From Labilithrix luteola (GTDB lineage: Bacteria > Myxococcota_A > Polyangia > Polyangiales > Polyangiaceae), in assembly GCF_001263205.1 (NCBI RefSeq), contig NZ_CP012333.1, positions 8,537,501 to 8,601,500 of the forward strand: a stretch of DNA of 64,000 bases. The letters are read 5' to 3'. Below the pieces are notes generated by a model. The model worked only from the letters and a program-made list of their open reading frames with translations. It was not told the origin of the DNA and ran no database searches. Below are positions 7,524-14,552 of the stretch, one piece after another (position 1 is the first letter of the stretch; each line of letters opens with the position of its first letter). The position numbers and the translations under genes were made by a program.

Positions 7524-10199
7524 ATGGTCGTACGTCGTCATCGAATTCTCGGAACACTCGCACTCGCGTTTCTCGCCGTTACGAGCCGCGAACGGCTCGC
7601 CATCGCGCAGTCCGCGCCACCCTCGTCTTCGCCGAACGGGCAACCGCCCGCACCCAAGCTCACGAAGCCTCCGAAGCTCGTTCGGTTCGTCGAAGCGGTC
7701 TATCCGGAGAGCGAACGCGCGCAGGGAAGGGCAGCCGCCGTCGTCATGCGCCTCGGCATCGGAGCGACAGGCGCCGTGGAGGAAGCCGCGGTCGTCGAAT
7801 CGTCGGGGCCGGCCTTCGATGCTGCAGCGCTCGCGGCGGCGAGAGCGTTCGTTTTCGAGCCCGCCGAGATCGACGGCAAGCCGGCCGCGATTCGGATTCT
7901 GTATCGCTACGAGTTCACGCTCACGCCCGAGGTCCCGAAGACAGCCGTCTTCGAGGGCACGGTTCGCGATCGGACGACGGGCAAGCCGCTCGCGTCGGTG
8001 CACGTCCGACTCGATACGGGCGCGACGACGGACACGGACGAACGAGGGCACTTTCATTTCGCCGAAGTGCCGCCCGGCACGCATGCCGTGGCGCTCGACG
8101 GCGATTCGCTCACCGCCGTGCGAACGGAGGAGGCGTTCGAGGCGGGCAAGAAGGTCGACGTCGACTACCAGGTCCAGGGCGTGACGGCCGGAGCATCGGA
8201 TTCGGAGGACAAGGACGATCTCGAGATCGTCGTCACCGCGCCAGCGCTCGCGAAACAGGTCGTCGCCTCCACGGTTTCGGCCGACGAAGGACGGCGTCTT
8301 CCCGGCACGCAGGGCGACGTGCTGAAGGTCGTCGAGAGCATGCCTGGTGTTGCCCGCTCGTCGGTCGGCGCGGGTCAGCTCATCGTTTGGGGAGCGGCGC
8401 CCGAAGACACGCGCGTCTACGTCGACGGCGTGCGCCTGCCGAGGCTCTACCACGGCGGCGGTCTGCGCTCGGTGGTTGCGACCGAGCTCGTGGACAGCGT
8501 CGAGCTCGCGCCCGGCGGCTATGGCGCCTCCTACGGGCGTGGCCTCGGCGGCCTCGTCACGGTGCGCACGCGGCGGGCCGACGACAAGCAGTTCCACGCG
8601 TCGGCGGCGGTCGATCTTCTCGATGCGGCCGCCTCGGTGCGCACGCCGATCGCCAAAGACGTGAACGTCCAGCTCGCCGCGCGACGCAGTCATCTGCACA
8701 CGGCGATCGAGCCCTTCACCAACGGCGACGCCGAGGACTTCTTTCCGATCCCTCGCTACCACGACGCGCAAGGACGCATCGCGTTCGCGCTCGGCCCACA
8801 CGAGCGCATCGACGTCACCGGGCTCCTTTCGTCGGACCGCATCTCGCGCACCGCCCTCGACGCCGATCCGCTCCTCACGCGTCGCGAGACGCGCGAGACC
8901 TCGTTCGAGCGTGTGTATGCGCGCTGGGAGAAGGACCTCGCGGCGGGGAGCGTCTCGGTCGTGCCCTGGTTCGGCTTCGACCGCAGTCGCACCGAGAATC
9001 GGTTCGGCGACGTTCCGGCGACGCTCGAGACGTCTGCGACGGTCTATGGACTTCGCGCGTCGTACCAGGACAAGGTCTCGAAGTTCCTCGTCGTGAACGT
9101 GGGACTCGATGCCGAGATCAACGATGCTCGCGTGAGCCGTAGCGGCTCGGTGACGACCCCGCCGCGCGAAGGCGACGTGCACGTCTTCGGACAAGTGCCA
9201 CAGGATCGCGTCAACGCCGACGAGTGGAAGGTCGTCACCGCGGGCCTGGCGCCGTTCGGCGAGCTCGACTTCTCTCTCTTCGAGAACAAGCTGCACGTGA
9301 TTCCTGGCGTGCGCTTCGATCCGTACTTCGTGAGTGTGAGCCGTCGAACGCCGCGCGAGGGTGACACGCCCGCGCTCGGATCGTTTCGACAGGACGCTGC
9401 TCTCGAGCCTCGCCTGCAGGTTCGATGGGCGGCGACCGATCGACTCGACGTGAAGGCAGGTTGGGGGCGCTATCACCAGCTTCCCGCGCCGGAAGATCTG
9501 TCCGCGGTGTTCGGCAATCCACAGCTCCCCGTGTCGGCCGCCGAGCACTTCCTCGCCGGAACGGCGGTGCGCCTCTTTCCTGCGACGTCGCTCGAGACCA
9601 CCGCCTTCTACGTCACGCAGTCGGACCTCGCGGTGCGCAACCCCGCATCGTCGCCGCTTCTCGCCGAAGCGCTCCTTCCCATCGGCGCCGGACGCTCCTA
9701 CGGCGCGCAGATGCTCTTGCGCAAGGCGCAGGCGGCGGGCTTCTCCGGTTGGATCAGCTACGGCATCGTGCGGAGCCTCCGGCGGGACACGCCCGACGCC
9801 GACTATCGACTCTCCGACTACGATCAGACGCACGTGCTCACGGGCCTCGCGAGCTACGACCTCGGGAAAGGCTTCGAGATCGGTGCGCGCGCGCGCTTCG
9901 CCTCGGGCTTTCCGCGTACGCCCGTCCTGCGCGCGACGTACGACTCGCGGCGCGACGTCTGGCAGCCGGTCTTCGGAGCGCAGAACACGGATCGAATTCC
10001 GGCGTTCTTCCAGCTCGATCTGCGCGTCGCCAAGCGCTTCAAGATGCCGGTTGGCGATCTCGAGGCTTATCTCGAGGTCCAGAACGTGACGAATCGAGAG
10101 AACCCCGAAGAGGTGGTCTACGGCTCGGACTACCGCAGCAAGGGATACATCACCGGCCTGCCCATCCTGCCGGTGTTCGGAGCGAAGTGGTCGCTATGA
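7524..10199 (+). CDS. TonB-dependent receptor with N-terminal TonB-like and carboxypeptidase-regulatory-like domains
   Basis: An 891-residue outer-membrane receptor. After the signal peptide (cleavage near AIAQS) comes a TonB-C-like domain (VEAVYPESERAQGRAAAVVM to AARAFVFEPAEIDGKP), similar in plan to the end of the TonB encoded just upstream. A carboxypeptidase-regulatory-like beta domain follows (FEGTVRDRTTGKPLASVHVR), then the plug (RRLPGTQGDVLKVVESMPGV, VYVDGVRLPRLYHGGG) and a 22-strand-type barrel ending VFGAKWSL. The frame is open 57 bases upstream, but ATG 7524 follows the tonB stop directly and gives a clean signal peptide. The ligand is unknown; co-expression with the PstS-like protein and porin hints at phosphate compounds. 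Confidence 0.88.
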   Translation: MVVRRHRILGTLALAFLAVTSRERLAIAQSAPPSSSPNGQPPAPKLTKPPKLVRFVEAVYPESERAQGRAAAVVMRLGIGATGAVEEAAVVESSGPAFDAAALAAARAFVFEPAEIDGKPAAIRILYRYEFTLTPEVPKTAVFEGTVRDRTTGKPLASVHVRLDTGATTDTDERGHFHFAEVPPGTHAVALDGDSLTAVRTEEAFEAGKKVDVDYQVQGVTAGASDSEDKDDLEIVVTAPALAKQVVASTVSADEGRRLPGTQGDVLKVVESMPGVARSSVGAGQLIVWGAAPEDTRVYVDGVRLPRLYHGGGLRSVVATELVDSVELAPGGYGASYGRGLGGLVTVRTRRADDKQFHASAAVDLLDAAASVRTPIAKDVNVQLAARRSHLHTAIEPFTNGDAEDFFPIPRYHDAQGRIAFALGPHERIDVTGLLSSDRISRTALDADPLLTRRETRETSFERVYARWEKDLAAGSVSVVPWFGFDRSRTENRFGDVPATLETSATVYGLRASYQDKVSKFLVVNVGLDAEINDARVSRSGSVTTPPREGDVHVFGQVPQDRVNADEWKVVTAGLAPFGELDFSLFENKLHVIPGVRFDPYFVSVSRRTPREGDTPALGSFRQDAALEPRLQVRWAATDRLDVKAGWGRYHQLPAPEDLSAVFGNPQLPVSAAEHFLAGTAVRLFPATSLETTAFYVTQSDLAVRNPASSPLLAEALLPIGAGRSYGAQMLLRKAQAAGFSGWISYGIVRSLRRDTPDADYRLSDYDQTHVLTGLASYDLGKGFEIGARARFASGFPRTPVLRATYDSRRDVWQPVFGAQNTDRIPAFFQLDLRVAKRFKMPVGDLEAYLEVQNVTNRENPEEVVYGSDYRSKGYITGLPILPVFGAKWSL

Positions 10200-11149
10200 A
10201 GTCGTCCTCGAAAGCGTGCGCCTGGGGCGTGTTCGCCTCTCTCGTCGTCGCCGCGTGCAAGCCGTCGCTCGACGACGATCGCTCGCGCGTCGATCGCCCG
10301 CGCATTCTCGCCGTGCAGAGCGAGCCGGCCGAGGCGAAGCCCGGCGAGTCCGTCGTGCTTCGTGCGCTCTACACAGACGGTTCGCAGCAGCTCGACGTGG
10401 CTCCCGTGGCATGGGGATTCTGTGCCACGCGACCGGCGCTCGACGAGCCGACGGCGCTCAGCGCCGCGTGCTTGTCGAATGCCGATGGTGGGCGCACGTC
10501 CCTCGGTGCGGGCATCACCGTGAACGCGACGATTCCTTCCGATGTGTGCCGATTGTTCGGTCCCGATCGTCCGCTCGGCAAACCGGGCGAGCCTGCGGGG
10601 CGGCCTGCGGATCCGGATTCGACCGGCGGCTATTACCAACCAGGAGTCGTCGGCGGAGCCGGACTCGACGATGCGTCCTTCGACGTGCGCGTGCGTTGTG
10701 GTCTCCCCGGGGCGACGCAGGCCATCGTGGCCGAGCTCGAACGGCGATATCGGCCGAACGTGAACCCGAAGCTCGCTGCGGTCCGCGCAGGTAGCGACGC
10801 CATCGCGGATGGGGGGAGCGTGACCGTCGCGAGAGGAGCGAGCCTGCGCATCCGTGCGGAGTGGCCGGCGTGCGGTGACGACACGTGCGAGGGCGCGGAG
10901 AGCTACGTCGTCTTCGATCCTGCGGCGCGCGTTCTCGTGCCCCGGCGCGAAGCCATGCGCGTGGCGTGGCTCGCGACGGCGGGGCACTTCGAGGAGGGCA
11001 GCACGGGACGCGAGGAGTCCGACCTCGCGACCGACACGGAGAACGGCTGGACGGCGCCGGACGAAGCGGGCGACGTCACGCTGTGGCTCGTTCTCCGCGA
11101 TTCGCGAGGTGGCGTCTCGTTCCGCTCGATTCGGGTGCGCGTCGGCTGA
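10196..11149 (+). CDS. Lipoprotein of unknown function, last gene of the TonB operon
   Basis: A 317-residue lipoprotein whose ATG overlaps the receptor stop by four bases (ATGA), so it belongs to the same operon. The lipobox is VVAAC near residue 20. The remainder is beta-rich with an opening Ig-like phrase (RILAVQSEPAEAKPGESVVL) and several isolated cysteines (WGFCATRP, CGDDTCEGAE), ending VTLWLVLRDSRGGVSFRSIR. I recognise no catalytic motif. A role as surface-exposed partner of the receptor is inferred from position only. Confidence 0.7.
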   Translation: MKSSSKACAWGVFASLVVAACKPSLDDDRSRVDRPRILAVQSEPAEAKPGESVVLRALYTDGSQQLDVAPVAWGFCATRPALDEPTALSAACLSNADGGRTSLGAGITVNATIPSDVCRLFGPDRPLGKPGEPAGRPADPDSTGGYYQPGVVGGAGLDDASFDVRVRCGLPGATQAIVAELERRYRPNVNPKLAAVRAGSDAIADGGSVTVARGASLRIRAEWPACGDDTCEGAESYVVFDPAARVLVPRREAMRVAWLATAGHFEEGSTGREESDLATDTENGWTAPDEAGDVTLWLVLRDSRGGVSFRSIRVRVG

Positions 11150-11260
11150 CGGTCGGAGCCCGTCTTCGACTTCGCGGCTGCGTTGCGTGCGCGACAGCGC
11201 GCATGCGGCCGCGCTCGCGATACCGTGACGATCAGCGACCTGCCATGACGTTCCGTCGCA

Positions 11261-11282
11261 GGGCGCATGTCTTCACGCGCCC
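11261..11282. terminator. Weak hairpin between converging genes
   Basis: GGGCGC, a ten-base loop and GCGCCC lie between the converging genes ending at 11149 and 11332. There is no T run, so it is only a possible terminator. I see nothing else in 11150-11331. Confidence 0.25.
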
Positions 11283-11331
11283 GTACGGTCACTGCCGCAG
11301 GTCTGTCACGCGCGAGGCCGCGCGTACGCTC

Positions 11332-11745
11332 TCAGCTGGGATCGACGCGGGTGGCGCCTTCAGGGATCCGCCAGCCGGTCGTAACCTTGAGGGTGGCCTT
11401 GGGGATCACCCCGCGGACGGTCGGCTCGAGGAGGCGCTCGCGGGTCATCGTGGCGCCCGGGCATCCGGCGCAGGTCCCCGCGAGGTGGACATGGACGTCG
11501 TCCTGGCTGGCGCTGACGACATAAAGCTCACCGCCGTCGGCCTTCACGAGGGCAGCGACGTACTCCGACAACGCCTTCATCAATTCGGCCGCCAAAGGAC
11601 CCACCTTCTTCTCGGACTTCTCGGACACTGACTGCCCAGCCTGTCCAGCCGACCGCGAGCCATCCTGGACTTCGAGGGCGATCTTCGGCTGTGAGCCGAG
11701 CGCCCCGTCCGCTCCGTCAGCCGCATGGTGCTGGTGTTTCTCCAT
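11332..11745 (-). CDS. NifU C-terminal-domain protein (Fe-S scaffold type)
   Basis: A 137-residue protein. The first 55 residues are a low-complexity leader with His (MEKHQHHAADGADGAL). The rest is a NifU/NfuA C-terminal domain with VKADGGELYVVSAS and the cluster-binding motif GTCAGCPGATMTRERLLEP (C-x2-C). Proteins with this domain hold and pass on iron-sulfur clusters. The frame extends upstream to 11889, but the N-terminal extension is atypical, so ATG 11745 is used. No other Fe-S assembly gene is adjacent. Confidence 0.8.
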   Translation of the reverse strand: MEKHQHHAADGADGALGSQPKIALEVQDGSRSAGQAGQSVSEKSEKKVGPLAAELMKALSEYVAALVKADGGELYVVSASQDDVHVHLAGTCAGCPGATMTRERLLEPTVRGVIPKATLKVTTGWRIPEGATRVDPS

Positions 11746-11818
11746 CGTCGACCCACGCCGAGCGTCGTCCACCAGTGTGCCCACACCCGCGAGGTTACCA
11801 CAAGGAGCCTTGCGTAAG

Positions 11819-11837
11819 GCTCGGTTCCAAACCGAGC
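11819..11837. promoter_or_regulatory. Perfect hairpin upstream of the NifU-domain gene
   Basis: GCTCGGTT (11819-11826), loop CCA, AACCGAGC (11830-11837): an 8-bp perfect stem with a three-base loop in the 283-bp divergent gap. It could be an RNA hairpin in the leader of the minus-strand gene or a protein site. The rest of the gap shows only an AT-rich TATATT at 11954-11959 ahead of the plus-strand FHA gene. Confidence 0.35.
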
Positions 11838-12028
11838 GGCCGTCTTGACCGACCGATCTTTGGGGCGCCGAGTTCCATCCTGCCCACACCGGAGCTTTTT
11901 CGTGATGCTTTTGGGTCGCAACTTCCTGCTAGGAGCTCGGCCCAACCGGAGGCTATATTCGGCTGGTCAGTCTGCGGGCGGGATGCGGGGGGTCGGTTCG
12001 CAAGTAGGTCGGGAGTCGGGAGAACGAC

Positions 12029-12913
12029 GTGGCACGCTACCGGCTGCGGTTTCTGCTTCAGGAATTCGATCTCCCCAGAGGGGCGACGATCCTCGGGCGG
12101 AGCTCCGACTGTCATGTGACGATCGAAGACCCTCTGGTCTCGCGTCATCACGCGCGCATCGTCCTCGAAGGCGATCGGGCGACGGTCTACGACCTCAACA
12201 GCCGTAACGGCGTGAAGGTCAACGGCGTCGCGGCCAAAGAGCCCGTGGAGCTCAAAGACGGCGACCGACTGCGCATCGGCACGCAGGAGCTCGTCTTCTG
12301 CCGGGTCGACGCAGCTCCCCATTCTTCCGCGAAAACGACGGGATTCTTGCGCCACTGTGCGCGCTGCCGGATGCCCTATCCGCAGGAAGCCGGGGCCTGC
12401 CCGAACTGCGGAGCCACCGAGGCTCTCGACGAGGAGACGCTCAGCGGCTCGTTCGGGACGGCGGCGCAGCAGGTCTGGAGCGTCCAGCTCTTCGTGGAGG
12501 TCCTCGAGCGCGCCCTGGGCCTCGAGCGCTTCGAGGACATCCAGCGGATCCTCCGCCGCGCGACCGTCCAGGTCGAGGAGCTCCTCGCGCGGGGCGATGC
12601 CGTCGACGGGGCCCAGCTCGCCAAGTTGGCGTTCGGTGCCGTGCGCGCGAGCCTGACGCTCCGCGACCCGACCTGGGGTCTCTGGGTCGCGCAGGTCTAC
12701 CGGCGGGTGCCCCTGGCGGTGCCGCACGATGTCGTTGGCAAGCTCGGCGAGCTCGCCGTGCACTTTCCCGTCGACATGGCGGAGCCGGTCGAGCACCTGG
12801 TCGCCCACCAGCGGACGCTCCCCATGACCGCGGAGAACTTCCCGGCCGTCGAGGCGCTGGAGCGCGTCTCCGCCTCGGTCCGACCTGCCCTTCGGACGGC
12901 AAAACCGAGCTGA
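12029..12913 (+). CDS. FHA-domain protein with zinc ribbon
   Basis: A 294-residue cytoplasmic protein. Residues 1-90 form a forkhead-associated domain that binds phosphothreonine: GATILGRSSDCHVTI, PLVSRHHARI and DLNSRNGVKVNG contain the conserved Gly-Arg, Ser-x2-His and Asn-Gly residues. A four-cysteine zinc ribbon follows (CARCRMPYPQEAGACPNCG). The C-terminal half is helical (QLFVEVLERALGLERFEDIQ). GTG 12029 has GGGAG a few bases upstream. It is a paralogue of the next gene, which lacks the zinc ribbon. A role as effector of Ser/Thr kinases is inferred. Confidence 0.85.
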   Translation: MARYRLRFLLQEFDLPRGATILGRSSDCHVTIEDPLVSRHHARIVLEGDRATVYDLNSRNGVKVNGVAAKEPVELKDGDRLRIGTQELVFCRVDAAPHSSAKTTGFLRHCARCRMPYPQEAGACPNCGATEALDEETLSGSFGTAAQQVWSVQLFVEVLERALGLERFEDIQRILRRATVQVEELLARGDAVDGAQLAKLAFGAVRASLTLRDPTWGLWVAQVYRRVPLAVPHDVVGKLGELAVHFPVDMAEPVEHLVAHQRTLPMTAENFPAVEALERVSASVRPALRTAKPS

Positions 12914-12997
12914 TCGCTCTCTCAAGGCCTCGAGGGCAGCGCGGCGATGCGGCGGGGCAGCGGGTCCAAACGGGGCGCGAACTGGGCGCGAACGGGG

Positions 12998-13067
12998 TCA
13001 ATCGAGCCCAATCTCGCTTGATCCCGCTCAATCGTGCTCGATCACGCTCGATCCGGCGAGATCTCGC
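12998..13067. repeat. Seven tandem degenerate decamers (10-bp phased)
   Basis: Seven consecutive 10-bp units run through this gap: TCAATCGAGC, CCAATCTCGC, TTGATCCCGC, TCAATCGTGC, TCGATCACGC, TCGATCCGGC, GAGATCTCGC. The consensus is roughly TCRATCNYGC. The RATC core therefore recurs once per helical turn on one DNA face, between two FHA genes. The array is too short and too degenerate for CRISPR. Nothing else is evident in 12914-13194. Confidence 0.6.
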
Positions 13068-13194
13068 TCGTTCACGAAGAAACGTCTTTCACGCGGACGT
13101 CTTCTGGGGCACGCTTTTCGAGCGCGATTCTACGGTTCCTTGCCGAGGAGCCTCTCTTTTCGGTATTTCCATAGCTCGAGAGCGCACGTGACGG

Positions 13195-14025
13195 ATGCGG
13201 TTCAGGCTCCGCTACTTACAGCATGATCTGGAGCTGAACGAGGGCAGCTTCGCCGTCGGCCGGAATGCCAGTTGCCAGCTTTCGCTGGACGATCCGCTCG
13301 TGTCTCGTCGCCATGCGATCTTCGAGGTGACTCCGAGCGGCGTGACCATCGAAGATCTGGCGAGCCGTAACGGCGTGATCGTCAACGGCCATCGCATCGA
13401 CGCGAAGGTGAACCTGAGCGTCGGCGATCGGATCCTCATTGGCTCGCAGGAGCTCACGCTGCTCGCGGCGCGCGATCCGCAGGCGGGGATGCCGCTCGGA
13501 AAGATGACGCTCCCGAAGCTCCGGCTCAATACGCCGAGCGTCGGACTCCAGCCCTCGTCCTCGGTCGATCCCGATCCCGAGCCGTCGATGGTGCGGCGCG
13601 CGGATCAGTTCAAGCTGCTCTCCGGCGTCGCCGAGAAGGCGCTCGCGATGGGTAAGGCCGGTGAAGCCGAGCGACTGCTCGCGTCTGCCCTCGCCGACGT
13701 CATCGAGGCCACCCGCGCGGGCCGTCCGCTGCCTTCGACCCTCGTCGACCAGGCCGCCAAGTTCAGCGCGAAGCTCGCGACCGCCACCGGCAAGGGTGGC
13801 TGGGCCGACTACGTCATCGAGCTCTATGCCGCGCAGAAGCGTCCTGCCCCGGCGAACGTCATCGACGAGCTGTACAACGCGATGCGGAAGGTCACCGCCG
13901 TCGACATCCATCGCCTGCGCAACTACGTGGCGATGCTCCGGCAGAACCTTCCTCGCTATGGCCCGGCCGAGCGCTTCCTCTTCCAGCGCCTCGAAGGTCT
14001 CGAGCGTCTCGCCGCCTTGCGCTGA
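13195..14025 (+). CDS. FHA-domain protein, paralogue of the preceding FHA gene
   Basis: A 276-residue protein with an N-terminal FHA domain: GSFAVGRNASCQLSL, PLVSRRHAIFEV and LASRNGVIVNG hold the phosphothreonine-binding residues. A Pro/Ser linker and a helical C-terminal region follow (QFKLLSGVAEKALAMGKAGE to FLFQRLEGLERLAAL). It aligns end to end with the gene at 12029 except for the missing zinc ribbon, so the two arose by tandem duplication. Signalling downstream of Ser/Thr kinases is likely; the partner is unknown. Confidence 0.83.
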   Translation: MRFRLRYLQHDLELNEGSFAVGRNASCQLSLDDPLVSRRHAIFEVTPSGVTIEDLASRNGVIVNGHRIDAKVNLSVGDRILIGSQELTLLAARDPQAGMPLGKMTLPKLRLNTPSVGLQPSSSVDPDPEPSMVRRADQFKLLSGVAEKALAMGKAGEAERLLASALADVIEATRAGRPLPSTLVDQAAKFSAKLATATGKGGWADYVIELYAAQKRPAPANVIDELYNAMRKVTAVDIHRLRNYVAMLRQNLPRYGPAERFLFQRLEGLERLAALR

Positions 14026-14048
14026 ACGCGTCGGCCGCGCGCTCCTTG

Positions 14049-14552
14049 CTACTTCTCCGTGCGGCCGAGGTGCTTCTGCCACGCGAGATTGGCGCGGGCC
14101 GCTTGTTCGATCGTGCGACGAAGATCGTCGTCGGCCACGCGCTCGACGGCCGAGCGGAGCTCCGGTTCGAGCGTGGCGGGGGGCGGAACCTTGCGCGAGA
14201 TGCGGCGCTCCGGAGGCCGATCGGGGAGGTCCAGAGGGCCGGTGCGGAAGCGCAGAGAATCGAGCGCGAAGCCGCGCAGCTTCAAGCGCGCGAGGAGCTC
14301 GGGCGCGAGCATCTGCAACTCGTTGGCCCACACGCTGGTGGTCACCTTGACGATGAGCACACCGCGTTCGATCGCCATCGGCTGAGCGCGATCGGCAATG
14401 CGCGGCCCGACGGCGGCGCGCCACTCGCGACGGGGGATCGGCGAACGACGCTTGGCGAAGCGATCTTCGCCGGCGCGTTCGAGCAGGTCCTCGATCAGCT
14501 CGGGGGCCTCGAGATTCTTGCGCCTGCGGCGCTTCGATGCGCGCTTCGTCAT
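14049..14552 (-). CDS. DUF721/DciA-like protein
   Basis: A 167-residue basic protein. The N-terminus is Arg/Lys-rich (TKRASKRRRRKN). The core matches the DUF721 family: EWRAAVGPRIADRAQPMAIERGVLIVKVTTSVWANELQML, split by the usual hydrophobic strand pattern. DciA, the named member, helps load the replicative helicase. Here a DciA role is plausible but the gene has no replication neighbours. Its start overlaps the stop of the HEAT-repeat gene by four bases, so the two are co-translated. Confidence 0.75.
   Translation of the reverse strand: MTKRASKRRRRKNLEAPELIEDLLERAGEDRFAKRRSPIPRREWRAAVGPRIADRAQPMAIERGVLIVKVTTSVWANELQMLAPELLARLKLRGFALDSLRFRTGPLDLPDRPPERRISRKVPPPATLEPELRSAVERVADDDLRRTIEQAARANLAWQKHLGRTEK

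Noticed and set aside
7404..9833. 809-codon open frame on the minus strand opposite the TonB-dependent receptor
   Set aside because: It is an antisense shadow caused by high GC. It lacks domain motifs and has Arg-rich composition, while the plus strand has a clear receptor.
12998..13067. Repeat array considered as CRISPR
   Set aside because: Units are 10 bp with no spacers, and no cas gene is present in the window.
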